Positions 21,655-36,100 of a DNA stretch of 64,000 nucleotides are shown piece by piece (the stretch's first letter is position 1; every line of letters begins with the position of its first letter). This stretch comes from Cristatella mucedo (Eukaryota; Bryozoa; Phylactolaemata; Cristatellidae): the NCBI GenBank assembly GCA_009760855.2, contig WPIO01000106.1:201001-265000 (forward strand), given 5' to 3'. The notes under the pieces are model-generated. The model worked only from the letters and a program-made list of their open reading frames with translations, did not search any database and was not told where the DNA came from. The position numbers were made by a program, and so were the translations under genes.

Positions 21655-23060
21655 AATAATAATAATAATAATACATTTTTATAGCACCGTCAGAGAACTT
21701 AATCTCTTTCTAACATTTGCTGCAAAGGAAGCATGCATAATCGAATGGTTAGTGGTAGCAAACTCAATGACAAAATGCATAACATGATTAGGGGTGACAT
21801 GCACAGGGTCAGCATGCAAATATGATTAGTGGCAGCATGCACAGTGTCGGCGCACGCATAAGCACATAAAGGACGAATCATATGGATCCACTAAATGCTG
21901 TGATAAATAGATGCATTTTAGCTTCTTTCTAAATGTGGTCAAGACAAGAGATGTGATACACGTCGGAAGTGAGTCCCAGGCTTTGGGAGCATGAGAACTA
22001 AAGGTGCCAAAGCATTCGAGGTTCGTACGAGCTACAGGTAAACAGTTAGATTCCGAAAATCGGATGGTACGATGCTTGGCCTGGCTTGGGTGTAGTTCTA
22101 ATAAGTAGGCTGGAGCCAAATAATGAATGGACCTAAAAGTGAGCGACAGAACATTGAAGTCGATGCGTTGCTTGACTTGGAGCCAGTGCAGGTTACCGAG
22201 AAGTGGTGTGATGGGGCATCTTACGCAACGACATCTACTCTCCAACTGCCGACTATGGCACATCTTTTTCAGCGGTCCTGAACTGCTACTTCTATGCTAC
22301 TCACTACCTCAAGTGCTCTCCTAACTCTGCTATGCTTCCCACTTTCTCTTTGTTGCGTGAGACGAAGTCTGTTGGCTACCGAATGCGTACCGAAAGCCGC
22401 TTAGGCTGTGAGTGCGCTATACAAAACTCTCCTGCGTAACACCCACATGGTCTTCATGACTTTGTGGAGTTACTGACGGAGATCCATAACATAACATAAC
22501 ATAACTGTGCCGCTCTCGACAGACAAGCCTAGCTGCCGAGTTTTGCACCAGCTGTAAGCGCCTGATTGCACAGGTCGGTAGACCAGCAAGCAGTAAGTTA
22601 CAGAAGACGTGACGGGTTGTCACAAATGCACGGTCCAATTTAGATGTGGTATCCCTATCTAAACAAGCCCAAATTTTAGCAATGATATGTAGCTGAAGGT
22701 AGGCAGACTTGACTGTGGGGCTAATGTGGTCATCTAATGAAAGGTCACTTTGGAACAAGGAACCTAGATTTCGTGTTCATTCAACAGGGCATATGCTGGC
22801 AGAGCCGATTGTTAGCGTTAACCTTTCCAATTTCTAAATCACACTTGGTTTGCCCATAACTAGTAAGTTAGTTTTACAATAATTCAATTTAAGAAAGTTT
22901 GCTGCCATTCATGTGCGGGTGTCATCAATAGATGCAGCAACGGATTTGAGAGAACTTAAAGTGCTGGAGGGCTGGGAGAGATCGAAGCAAAGGTACAACT
23001 GAGTGTCATCAGCATAGAAGTGAAAGCCTAGATTGTACAAAGTGTTTTCCCTAATCCCGT
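21655..23060 (-). mobile_element. LINE family A, 3' half with RT and C-terminal region
   Basis: Reads on the - strand from a polymerase catalytic motif near 23000 (Y-A-D-D-T-Q-L type) through the C-terminal region (FQSDLSLDDHISPTVKS, NLHWLQVKQRIDF, SLTFRSIHYLAPAYLLEL) to the 3' end and an ATT tail at 21655. Interrupted by a family C insertion at about 22222-22505. Confidence 0.85.
22222..22505 (+). mobile_element. LINE-like family C 3' end, nested in family A
   Basis: Shared 3' segment (GTTGCGTGAGACGAAGTCTG, ACTTTGTGGAGTTACTG) ending in ATAACATAACATAACATAAC. Opposite orientation to the family A copy it interrupts. Confidence 0.75.
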
Positions 23061-24429
23061 ATGCCTAAGATAAACAGAGAATAGTTGTCAACCCATATAA
23101 ACTTTGCTTATATGTTCAGGACACCGATACTATTTGAAATTCTCCGGTTGTGCTGTTGGACGCAGAGCGGACATCCGGTTCGCGTATAGCGTCTCGCTCG
23201 TTGTCCCGATACCCAAAGCAGTGAGATTTAGGCCAACATAACACTCTAGAGTAGTTTCCACAGGATTGTAACTATACAGTTGCCTTAAATGAAGAATTTT
23301 AGTTGATGTTACTGCAGAGTAAGGGGACAGTGAGCAGTCCTATTTGATTGACATGACATTAAGAGGCCGCTTGCATCCAGCAGATGCATTCTGCTACGAG
23401 TGTGGGCAATTCATCAAGATTTAAGATAAGAAAGATACAGAAAGATACAGAAAGAGAAAAGCGAAAAAAGCGGCTTGGAGCCGTTTCGCTGCAGTCGTTT
23501 CTCCTTATGGCTTTCTGAGACGATCACGAGGCTGAAAAATAATGAACAGCGGGTTCAGACTCTCATAAAGAACAATGCCAAAGTGGAATGTAGAATGTCC
23601 CTAAATATCCATATTTTTAATACTCGCAGTGAAAAATTCAAAAACCAAAAGGGAGCATACTCAGAAAAGCTAGGCAGTTTCGATTTCGCTTGGATATAAT
23701 GAACTTTCGAAGTAGCTACCAAGGACAGTATAACGAAAACATGATAGGGGACTACGTTGTTTGGGGCTTTTTCGGGAAAGTGGTGTGCAATATAGGCGAA
23801 CATATAGAAAGCCTGCTCGTTTCTGAACCCTTTTGAGTTGTCCTTTTTTGTCTGACCGGAGTAAATACGTGCTAGTTGTGATTCATTTCCTGTTTTTTTT
23901 CTGAATATTTTGAACCACAAGATGCGCATTTTTCCATTTTGTCATCGAAAATGGATTAATTGCAAAGTTAATCACTGTCCTAATCTCGAAGCAAAGTGTG
24001 TAGGCAATAAAGAGCCATTAATATACTTTCAACACATAATCAATTATGAAATAGCACTTGCTACCAAGAGGTACAAATTGTGTTACGTTGTGATATCAGA
24101 ATAACTTGCCTGCTGGTGGTATGAAATTGTAGTGCAACTATCGCCTGACGACTTGCTTAGTTCGTCCAGCGACTGGTGAAAGAGCATGACTAACGCATGC
24201 TGACCACGTGGCACATGCACGGATAAATAAAAAATTAAATTAAAAAATTGAAAACCAGAGCGTGAGATTTCGATTTGATTCACACTTGCGAAAGCAAACC
24301 GACTAGAGCTTAACGGTCATTCACGCTTTCATAAGCTAATAGTCGCAGCTGCATGGCTTGGCTGCGGTAAAAAAAAATGAGTGTTTGTACCTCGAAAGCC
24401 TACGCTCGATCAGTCTGCTTAAAGAGAGT

Positions 24430-24750
<321 letters not shown>

Positions 24751-26690
24751 AATCTTATTTATTTATTACTCATTTATCTTATTTTTTGCGCACTGTCGCA
24801 TTGGATTGGCGAGCGACAGCGATTCGACAGCTTCTGTCCCAACCTCATCCGGGTGAGTGATCGTACTTTTTACGTGACCTACATAGCTGCATATCACCTG
24901 ACCGTTGATGGGTGGGTGAAAACAACTCGCCATAGCTTCTTATTTCCTAATAAGGGGGCCTTTTGCACATGACATATTGCATTTAGTGGTTAGAAAATCG
25001 TAATGAGTAGCGACTGCTTGCGGTTGGTTCCATCGTCGAGCTTGCCCAAAATGCAACCGGAATACAAATAGGGTAGAACCTTGTTATGCACACACCTGTA
25101 TAGTTCTCTCTTGATTTACATTAAATCTCCGAAACAAGACTTTTTTGCCGAGGGCTATTAATAATCCCCTCTAATCTATGTGCCGTAATTTTAGCAAGAG
25201 ATAAATCCGGATAAGCTCACATGGTTATCGGCAACTTATCCAGTTGTTCTCTCCGGTTGGATGGGTTCTGAGCTCAGGGCGAAACGAACGACGACTGCAC
25301 GAAATGAAAAAAGCATTCTTGATATGAGCTGGTCAAATTAAGAAATGAAACGCGCGGCAATGTAGATTTACCGCGAGAGCGAATCGTGTGAGTCGCGTGC
25401 TGATGAGGCGAGTGAGAGAGCAATCGGTCATCAATCGCTCATCGGTGTGTTACTTATTAAGTAACTAAATAGTTAAATACATAATCAAATAAGCGCCCAC
25501 AGACGCTGCAATGCCTTCCTCGAAGTTCTTTAAAAAGTAGCTGACACTGACTACACAGCACCACCATCTAGCGTCGCACCGCTAGATTCGCAGCATCGAA
25601 AGTTTGCGTAAGCTTACCTCTAGTGATAAAGATTTGTTGCTCTGCGTAAATTTCTCCCGCTTATTTTCCCCTGATTATGTTTCGGTTCGAATGGTGCAAT
25701 TTTAGATTGCTATACGACCTACACGATTCATATCTTGCAAAGTCAATCTTTAATGGACCGCCTCGTAAAAGACCTATGCGTTCATGTGGTAGGGTAACGT
25801 AAACTCAAGGAAAAAAAGCTAAATGCACTATTAGTTCAAGCTTATTTCTATGAATATTCAAGCTTATCTCTATGAGTTAAGGTGCACTAAACGCATATTT
25901 TGGTATGTGACCACGCCTCAATGACAGCCATAAGTGATGATTTCGAGTTATTTAGCTGCTTAGGTTTCGTGCCGCGATCCAGGTGGGATACGATTCCAAA
26001 TGCGAGCCTGCAGAGTAGCAGCTGAACAGGCCCAAGCACTTTGAATGAGGCGTGCTGTCGAGCAAAGCCACCGAGCACTGCTTACTTGCAGGCAATCGAC
26101 AGCTAGGGCCTCGTTGCAAGTCTAGCTGAGTCTATTGTTGGCCTAACGCCCTACTCTCCTATAAGTAATGTACGGGTCTGCATCACGATTCTGGCAGAAA
26201 ACACTGCTGCTATCCATTAACCAGTTCCCGGGCGGGCGGGAACCGGTGGGAAATAAAATAAACGAGCTCGCTAGGAGGCAAATGCAGTCGAGACATTGCT
26301 TTTCTAGGAGCGTGCACTTTCAGCTTGCGGACTATTCATAGATAATTTTTCAGGGTTTAAATTTATCCTTTCACAGATTTTCGTCGTGGATATTTTTCCA
26401 ATAGCTATGAAAAGGCACATAAAAAGACCCGATACTTTGAAAGCAAGGCTATCCGTACCTCTCCGGAAACGTGGCATCGGTGTGATCACTAGACTTGTCT
26501 TCGAGTTCGAGCATGAGTCCTGTCAAGCTTTCCAGGTGCTGAGCACAAATGCAAAACCAGTAATGACGCCTTCCAGATCCTCTGCAGTTATCGACTTCAT
26601 CCAGACTGAAAGTCTGCAATATTCTAGCTACTCGCTTACGCTACTCTACAAACTCAGCACACACATTATACCACACTGAAACTCACCGAG

Positions 26691-26821
26691 CCCTGTAAGA
26701 AGTTTCTGAGCTCCATCGCCACTAAACCCTGTAAGAAGTTTCTACCTATCCCTGTAAGGATTTTCCAAGCTCCTTTGACACCGAACCTTGTAAGAAGTTT
26801 ATAAGCTCCATTATCACCAAA
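26691..26821. repeat. Degenerate 36-bp tandem repeat
   Basis: Units begin CCCTGTAAGAAGTTTCT at 26691 and 26727, with diverged copies at 26750 and 26786. The spacing is 36, 23 and 36 bp, so one copy is truncated. Confidence 0.8.
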
Positions 26822-27245
26822 CCAATCGATTGAAAATGCAGCCACCGAGCTCTATCTGTGCACACACAAAGCTGGCGACCCCACTCGTTAAGTACGTCTC
26901 TTATGCTTTGCTGATATATTAATCGGGCATTGAAGTTCAGTAAGTTACCTAAGCCCACAGCATTTTATTATTTCTCACGATACTACGGGAATGGGGGGTG
27001 GGGCCTAGTCCATACCGTATTTACCATAAGATGGGACACGTACTAATTGAGGCTAGAGCCGGCTTTCTGAATAAATTAAAAAAATGGCACAATGATAGTG
27101 GGCAGCCATGATAATGTAGAGAGGCATCGATAGTGGCCTCTTCAACTGCTCGACGTTCGATCGAACGTGCAGGATCAGCCAGCTCAAGTTGGAGGATGAA
27201 GCCGTGAGAATTGAGAGGCTCTTCTTCCGACATCTCAGCCAGGCA

Positions 27246-27550
27246 ATGTAATGTAATGTATCTCTGTCAGTAACTCCACAAAGTCATAAAGACCACGTGG
27301 GTGTTACGCAGGAGAGTTTTGTGTAGCGCACTCACAGCCTGAGCGGCTTTCGGTACGCATTCGGTAGCCAACAGACTTCGTCTCACGCAACGATGAGAAA
27401 GTGGGGAAGCATAGCAGAGCAAGGAGAGCAGTTGAGGTGCAGTGAGTGGCATGGAAGCAGCAGCTCAGGACCGCTGGCAAGAATGCTCAGCCACGGTCGG
27501 CAGTTGGAGAGTAGTTGTCGTTGCGTAAGAGCCTTAGCACCGTCGGACTA
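27246..27550 (-). mobile_element. LINE-like family C, 3' end
   Basis: Tail (ATGTAATGTAATGT) at 27246, then the complement of the segment at 22222-22505, extending to GTTGCGTAAGAGCC. Confidence 0.75.
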
Positions 27551-27704
27551 GGAATGCATCGTCATCGCTAACTACTTCGGACAGATCTTTCTGACAGCTG
27601 CGACTTGTATCCATGAACACGTGCTAGTACACTGCACAGCGAACTCAAATAAAAAAGATGCCTCCAAAAATGGCTGCACAAAGTGGTTTTCAAATGTGAA
27701 CTGG

Positions 27705-27810
27705 TTTGATCCCGAGCTTATGTGCTCGGCTTTTGACCGCTGGTGTCGTGGGCTCGAGGAGCCGTGCGGTATATAGTGAAGCGCCTGGATAAAGAGCGTT
27801 TAAATCTACA
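27705..27810 (+). mobile_element. tRNA-derived SINE (family 2), decayed
   Basis: GTCGTGGGCTCGAG and GAAGCGCCTGGATAAAGAG correspond to the B-box region and 3' part of the copy at 41470. Confidence 0.45.
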
Positions 27811-29913
27811 TCTAGTGATTAGAAACTCCGCCCCACGATGCCCGGGCCCATACCCCGAACCCTTTGCAGCGATGCTGATTATTCTATTGCGATTATATGA
27901 CTGATGCCCTTCATAGTTGCAAATTTGCCAATCACTACTCCATCCACTGTCCATTCCGTTATCGAATTTCTTTGCTTCGTAAAACGTGAGACTACTTGAC
28001 TTTCTAGAGAGCGGTTTAGGCTTCGAGAAAGCTTACAGTAAGAAACATCATCTTCATGGCTTTGTGAATTGCTCACTGAACAAATATATAGCATTACAAT
28101 AGCATTTGTGCCACCGGAACTAGATTGCCAAAACGTCGTCGGCGCAGCAGATTACCGATGGAACAAGACGCAAAAAGGTTAAAAAAGCTTGGATTAAATC
28201 TTTGAATAGCACAATTTTTACGCCAAAAGCATGAGAAAGCGACGAGCCCCAAGCCGAAGAAACCTGAAACTGGGTACCACTAGAGGACTGCTGCAAGGTA
28301 CAGCCTTGCTCCCAGTGCTCCCCAACTGGAAGAGCTCCATCTCACTTCAAAGAGATGTACTGTGGCAGTCACCAACCAGCAGCAGCACTGGGTCCACTGG
28401 CTTTCGTGGGCATGTCTGCCTGCTCGCATGGAAAGATCCCGAGCATGCTCGGTAGCATACTGGTCACGTTGGTGCTTGCCAGCGATACGTCCCAGTGTAC
28501 ACAAGACCGGTGGACAGTGCCTTTTCATCGCCATCGCTCGGACCTCGGCTACAAGTAGGAAAAGAAAATACCTTGAAAACTTAAATTGGAAACAGCGTTG
28601 CACGCCAGTGCCTGTATTGAGTGTCACGGTGTGTGTGTGTGTGTGATAAAGTACTCTTTTCTCGTGCTATCGGCGAGTCGACGAACGGCTAAAAGGTTCC
28701 GAGTGGCCAAAAGAAGGGGCACATTTGGATTCACCGAAACTTAGAAGGGCACGTGACTGACCGGATGACTTTAATCTGCCTGCCGGGCAAGGCTGGGCGA
28801 TCTGCTGGTGCCGCTCAGAAAGGAGATATGGCTCCGAATGGGGAGTTCGGCAAGTCCCCAACTCAAGACTCGCACATAAAGAGCCAGGCAACGTGCGACT
28901 TGACTTCGGTTTGACTTACATCCTTTGCTTCCATGCGACTCCTTTTCTCGTGGAGCGGGTATTTGGAGTGATGATTAAATGCTCTAGTACAGCAACCGTG
29001 CGCGACCAGGGCACCACTTCGTTACAAGGGGAGGGGACAGCAACTCGACAGCACCAGGCGACCAGTGATCGGGAGCATTATGCAGCAGATGTATCGCAGA
29101 AGCAGCATCACCGAGCACTGCATTATGAATGTGAAAGGTGACCGAGTTAGCTTTTGGCGAACCATGCAAACATAATAGGTGGACAGGGTCTAGAAAATGC
29201 TAACGCTAAATGCTAAAGCTGCTAAGCTGGCTGATGGCTGCAATGCAAGCAACACAGCGACAGGAGCAAGCCACGGTGACAGCCGCGATGTCTGTCTGTC
29301 TGTACTGCTTCGCGCCTGTCTGTCTGTCCATCAGGATCTGTCTGAGTCTGGCGAGTGTGCATAAATAGACACACACGCACGCCTAGGCGTGCACACGCAC
29401 GCACAAACACACAGGCGCATGGCTGTGCAGGTGGTGGTAAGCAGGGCATGTACGCAAGGTGTTAACAATCACGGTTGGTTATCGAGCACTACGCTGCCCT
29501 GACACATGATTTATGGCAGCCACATTGAAGTGTGCACGGGCAAAGCAAAGCAAGTGTTGAGGACAATGAAGCCATGCGGCTGCGGCAGCGCCAGGCCAGC
29601 AGCGTAGCAGCCAAGTAGCAGCTCACCAGCTCTCAACTAACTAGCAATCTAAGGCAGCCATCCCAGAATGCACCGAGCGCACTGGTCGAAGCAGAGGGCG
29701 TTCAGCAGCAGCCGATCAAGCACCGCATACGCATTCCCGAAGCAGCGTCCTACGACCAGAGCAAAGATTGGCACCCAGCTGGGATCGCATGGCGGCCCCC
29801 GGAGGTGCAAGCGCTGCCCGGTATGCCGGACAGGGGCTGGCTGTCTGATTGGGGGGGGGGTACGTACGCTGCACGACCACTGGATGACACTGCTGCCGCG
29901 CTAGGGAAGCTGG
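27811..29913. other. Intergenic / G6PD 3' region, no other gene recognised
   Basis: Includes a short (GT)n at 28629-28646 and a TCTG-rich stretch at 29288-29330. Part of it must be the G6PD 3' UTR, whose end could not be placed. Confidence 0.4.
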
Positions 29914-30007
29914 CTACATCTTGCTACCGCTGGAAACCCATTTGTACGTCCCAGAGTACTTATACCCAACCTTGGCCTGCAGCTCGTCACCTTCCGGTAC
30001 GCTGCGA
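29914..30007 (-). CDS. G6PD: G6PD coding exon 12 (C-terminus)
   Basis: 94 bp ending at a TAG stop. Encodes [18 protein letters not shown] then [11 protein letters not shown], matching the human tail pattern (EADELMKRVGF and TYKWVNP). The acceptor is CTATTTGTAG. No convincing AATAAA was found on the - strand in the few hundred bases downstream. Confidence 0.95.
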
Positions 30008-32060
30008 CTACAAATAGGGAACACCACCGTCAGGTGCACATCGACGACACGGCAAGCACAAAGGAGCAGTGAGAACTCGGCAGAGCGGCATAATGCAGCA
30101 GCCGCGGCCAAAGTGAGGGGCTGCCGACGGTCCGCGGCCGCCGGCAGGAAATACCAACATTAAGAACCAGCCAGCGCAGCGGAGCAATAAAGGCGCGCAG
30201 TGTCCATCTGTGGTGACAGAAGGACACTGCGCCACCAGGCTAGCAGTAACAGTAGTCGCTTCGGCAGCTGCACACAAGTGGGTGCAGAGGCTCGGATGCT
30301 TGCTGCACAGGGCACCGTTAACCGGAGAATGATGCCAGGACCGAACATGAAGACGAAATGCTGCAGCAGTACAAAGTCAGCCAAGGAGCTAATAATAGTC
30401 GAGTAATATTAATAATAGATAAGAGTGGATGAAACTCTAAGAGTAATGTGAATGAAATGAATAAAATATGAATGAAACTAAAAGTAATATTCGAATATGT
30501 AAGAGTGGATGAAACTCCGGTATGACAAGCGCTGACTTGATCAATGGCTATTAATGTTCGTCGTCTGCATGCGCTCTACTGCATATGCACAACAAGGCCG
30601 CCCGGGAGACAGCACGTGACTGTGCATGTCAGACGGAAACTATTCCGCCGTTCAAGCAAGCTAGCGAACCTTGCTTAGCTAGCTGCACCAAGACCTAAGG
30701 CACAGGGGCAGAGATTACTGTGCCGAAGCCTCCCGTGCATAGGAAGACACCCACAGCCCCCCCACCGGAGGGGGTGTGGGGGATGGGAAGCCTGCTAGCT
30801 CGAGCTGGATTGGCCCAGTGAGCCTGCTTAGCAATTTGCAGGCAATGCCATATCCACGCCTGCCCTCTTTGCGCTGCCACTATGCACACCACACACAAAA
30901 AGTAAGGCGCTTTTACGACTGGGTAGCCATAGTGGGATTAGCTGGGATTGCTTGCACGGCAATACGTGGGGCTGCTGCAGAGGCCAATGTACCAGCATGC
31001 AACACAAATTTTATTTCAATTAGCCACTCACATCTCCGCAAGCGCTCGCATTCCCTTTCCACTCGGCATTCACGATTCCAGTCTGCATTCTTCTCAGCTA
31101 TTCCACAATGTCGCTTGAAGCAAACGGAGCATGAGGGCGTGAGCATCGCGAGTGCGTGAGGGCGCAAGAACACAGAACACAGGTAGAGGCACATGTGCAA
31201 GCACGTGTGCATGCACGTGAATGCAAACCCTTGTGCGGACACGTATTTGTGTGCATTAAGCATAGTGGGTGCACCGAAGCATTCAGGTGCAATTAGAGGC
31301 CACAAAATCCCTCAATGCATATTTACAGTATGCACATACATATACAAGTATGCATATAACTGTATGTGAAGTACCGGTTGTCCAGCAGCATACGGGCCGA
31401 ACCGGCATTGTCCTACCACGAAAGCCAATATTATTAGTGGAATGGTATCATGGTGTTGACGAACTCCACGATGGGCATGTTTACAGTATGGTCTAATACC
31501 ATCTTTTAAGATCACACACCACGGATTTTCACCGAGAGACTCTAAAAAACTATGCACTACCCAAAGAACTGGGTGTGTGTCTTGCTACAGCAACGCCTGG
31601 CAAACTCCAGGCTGCCAACACTGTTCGGTTTGTAAGAGACCTACGGTTAGAGGCACGGCTTTCTCACAACAGAAGCATCACTAGAAGCCCTACAGTTTGG
31701 CCGCGCTCAATGAAAGGGACAGCCAGTCCAAAAGGCAAGATCAAGTTAGTGTGTAACAGCATGTACGAGTAAAAGTATGATGCAAACAAGATATTCTACT
31801 TTAGAGCAAGGATACTGGGCAAAAGAAAGTGGAGCTGTAAAGTGAAGAAAAGGTGACAAGACCAAATTGGATGATGCACAGAACGAGAAGGGCAGTGTGT
31901 TTAGCCACAGTTACACTGCCCAACTTTTGTATGACCCTACGGTTCTACTTCCTCTAATGTTCACGGCGATAACATTGATGTTTCCTACCTTTAATTTTCA
32001 AGATTCTGATGACCTTGGCTAGAGACGTCACATACAAGTTGATTGGTGTAAATGCAGCAT

Positions 32061-32143
<83 letters not shown>

Positions 32144-33075
32144 GGGAGACAGCAAGAGAAAGAGAGAGAGAGAGAGAGAGAAGGGGGAGACAGCAAGAGA
32201 GAGAGAGAGAGAGAGAGGCATGGCAGAGAAAGGACAGCAATGAGGTAGATTGAAGAAGACATAAGAAGAAGGACAAAAGAGCCCACAGAGATAAGTGAGA
32301 AGCAGCTAAAAAAAAACAGTCACCCGAATGGCCAAGCATACCGAGTAGTGAAAGAGCAACAAATCACATTACGACTTCGACTAATTCATGAACCTGACAA
32401 AGGATTGCCGATTTGCTTTTGCAATGGTCGAGTCCAGCTTTCATAAAAACTGAGGAGGCTATTGGCAGATATGCACAGAAATAAAGAGAGGCGGTGGGAA
32501 CAGACAGACGCACAGTCCAAATCGCACCTGCCATATTTGTAAGTAATAGGCTGGATCTTTTCTCCCTCAATCTGGTGCAGTAATGGTGTGAAAATACGCC
32601 AAGCCTCAGCTAGCTCGTCGGAACGAACAAAGTGCGCCTGGCTGCCGTTGAAAACATCGAGTAGGAGACGTTCGTATGCATCTGGCATCTTGGCATCCTA
32701 CACAACGAACGAACATCACGACTGGCTGCTGCTGAAAACAGCCTTCGGAGTAGTTGCATAAGCAAAAATAACGTTCACCTCTGCTGCATTTGCTTTTACT
32801 CAGGTCACTATACATGTGGAGTACAAGTGGAAGTGCATAAGATACCCCAAACAGACTTTAAGGCTAAAGGCAAGCACAGTGATCATCTACATTACACAGC
32901 AATGCCTGTCTATACAATATGGCCTAATATGGCAGTTGCAGCACGACAAGACAGTGCATGGGCTCGGCTGTGACAGATAATGACCACTTCGGACGGATCA
33001 TTTCCAGGGCACAGCAATGGCTTCAACCTGCCTGTGTATACAAACTCACTCACTCACAATCACTCACTCAGGGAG

Positions 33076-33150
<75 letters not shown>

Positions 33151-36100
33151 TGTATGTGGGCGATTAACCTGAATGGTAAATAAAAAGAATATATTTCATT
33201 TGTATAGTGCCCCAAGAGAACTTAATCTCTATTCAGGCGCTTCACATGTGCGTCGGGGCTCGAACCCACGACCTCAGCCAGACCTCGGTCGGGGCGAGCA
33301 CCTTAACCCGTGGACCAAACCAGCTATAGGTAATCTTATTCAGACAAACCATGCAAGAGCAGGTTTTAAATCGCTAAATCTCGTGCCAGCACACAGCATC
33401 TATCTGCTTACCTTTCTACCTCAACTGCTCTCCTGACTCCGCTATGCTTCCCACTTTCTCTTTGTTGCGTGAGACGAAGTCTGTTGGCTACTGAATGCGT
33501 ACCGAAAGCTGCTTAGGCTGTGAGTGCGCTATACAAACCTCTCCTGCGTAACACCCACACGGTCTTTATGACTTTGTGGAGTTACTGACGGAGATACACA
33601 CATGCATAGAGTCGGAATCAAGTCTCTCTACCTTTATCAAAGCAGTTTATCACAATTGACACACGCTTCCAACCAAGGTTAGACAAGAAAAAAGATATGG
33701 TATGGTTGCCTGCCATAAGAAGCAAAGGGTAACCAAGATCAACAGTGGAAGCAGACTCAAGATTGCTGCTCAGTATAGTAGTGTCAGTTCATAACCTTGG
33801 ACTTCGTAACAAAAGCTTCTGTTCGCCAAAAGTCTTAATAGAATATAAAATAACAGATTCTATTCTGAGAAGTCTGAGGGTGTGCGCCTAAGCTAGTGAT
33901 GCTGCAGAAGCTGAGCACGAGATATGACGAAACCAGCCAGGAACAAGCATTCAGGTAAATGTGAGAACTTTTGCTAAAGCTCACCGATCGCCGGAAAGCC
34001 ATTGCGGCTTCTACGATAACATGAACCGACACATTCCTATATATTTTTTAGATTTAATTGGCATAACGGGGCAAATAGTGCCTGGCCCCATTAGGCCAAA
34101 GCAGCATGCCGAATGACTTACTTGCATGTGCCTTCAGTCCTCCTATGATGGCCACAGGGGTAAAAGTAAGACCAAATTATGCCCAACCTTGATCAAATTA
34201 GGGAGCTGGTAAATGGAATCGCAAGATAGTAATTAATAGGATTTATTACGGTATGCAGTTCTTAATTTGGAAATTTACTTATTACAATAACTGGCAATAA
34301 AAGCAACTAAAAAGCTTATCGAATACCTATCAAGTGATCAGGACGACATTAAGTTTGCCGGCTCTGAGCAAACAATAATAGTAATAATAATGTTAATGTC
34401 TTTTAAGCCCAAAGAGAACCAAATCTCTATGCAAGTGCATCGAAACTCGCTGCCAGAGAAGCAATATTTCTTGCCAAACAAGTAGCCGACCATCGAAGCA
34501 AATTTTCTGCAGCCCTGCTGAGGATCCACCTGTGCCGCTTCAAGAGAGTGTGGCTTTCAAAATCGTGAGGCGATGCAAGCATAGAAGTAGCAATAGCCAT
34601 AACAGCAAGCAGCTCTCAAGGACTTTCCAATTGAAAGCAGAGAGCTTGCAGCTTTTACCCAACTCACTGTTACCCAGCCACAAGCAAAACGGTCGAATAC
34701 TCGGTGGAATTCGCTTTGACTGCTTTGCCCACAAAGCTCCCACCGTGTCATACACCCTTTTCACCGCTTCTCAAAGAGTCAAGTTGGTGAAATAATAATA
34801 ATAACAATAATGCAAATGATATAACGCCCTCAGAGAACTCAATATCTTTCTAGGCACTTTACATTTGCTGCAAATGAAGTGAGATCGAATGGTTAGAGGT
34901 AGCATGCTCAATTGATAACATGAATAACATGGTTTGGGGTGACATGCACAGGGTCAGCATGCAAGTTTGGTTCGTGGCAGAAACAGACTGTTGCTACGAA
35001 GGCAGCCTAGAGAGCATCACGAGATGGTCAGGACTCAACGGCATCGACCGATAGGGACATACAGCACGTTCACGTGACCGATAAAGACACATCCTCATGC
35101 ATTTTCCAAGTCAATTGGACAACTGAGGTTCAGACATATTTACTGTCAGCAAGGCTCAGGCTGACAACGTTCATTCCACATGCTCTCAAGATGTCTCGAC
35201 AATGTCTATATTCCTGAATGAGAGCCTTGATAGCTGTGGCTTGAAGCTGAGCTTTACAAAACAAAACACACATCTAATGCATTCCCCTTTTCCTCTCAAC
35301 CTACCCTATACACAGTATGTCAAGGATAACGATAGCATAGATAGCATATTTTGGGGGCACTGTGTACCTTGTAGCGGCTGTTGTAGCTCAGATCAAGCTC
35401 AGTCTCCTCGGCATCGAACGTCATTCCGGGCTTCTTTGTCATCAGCTTGCAATAGACAGCTTCGTTGGGCTGCACACGAATCACTAGCTCGTTTCGCTGG
35501 ATCTCCCCTTCGCTGAAAATGCTGGCAGGCACATCCTTGAACTGGATTCGTATTTCAGCCTTCCGTTCATTCAGCGCTGCAGCATGCAAGAGGCACACGA
35601 CCTTGAATCATTAGCGCGCCAGCAGCAGCAGCAGCAGGAGCGGTCAGTGGTCACATGGCAAAACAAGCTATCGATAATTGAGAGCGAGGCATTCGATGCA
35701 AATGCCATCCCAGGGCCAAGCGCAACACATCAGCAAGGATCAAGCCGGATGTAGCATTCACATTGCGTGCGCCATCCTGCCACAACATTACACACTGCAA
35801 GAGCTTCCACTGCCTACATGCCACCAAGGTGATATTGCCATCACGGAAGCCTCCATCAAACGCAGACGCTCATGATCAAATGGATGAAGACGGCCGTGTT
35901 TTTTTCTACAACTCAGCAGCCTGCTCAAGTCCCAATATTCAACCGTCGCCATGAATCTAACTCGATGCGCTTCAGCTTGCAGATGGGAGGCAGCTGGGAG
36001 AGAGGGGAGTGCCTATTCGGCAGGGCACTTGTGCTGCTAAACAAATGAGGCTGTTGAGTCAGCTACCCTTATGTCTACCAAACACAAGTCTGTGAAGCAA

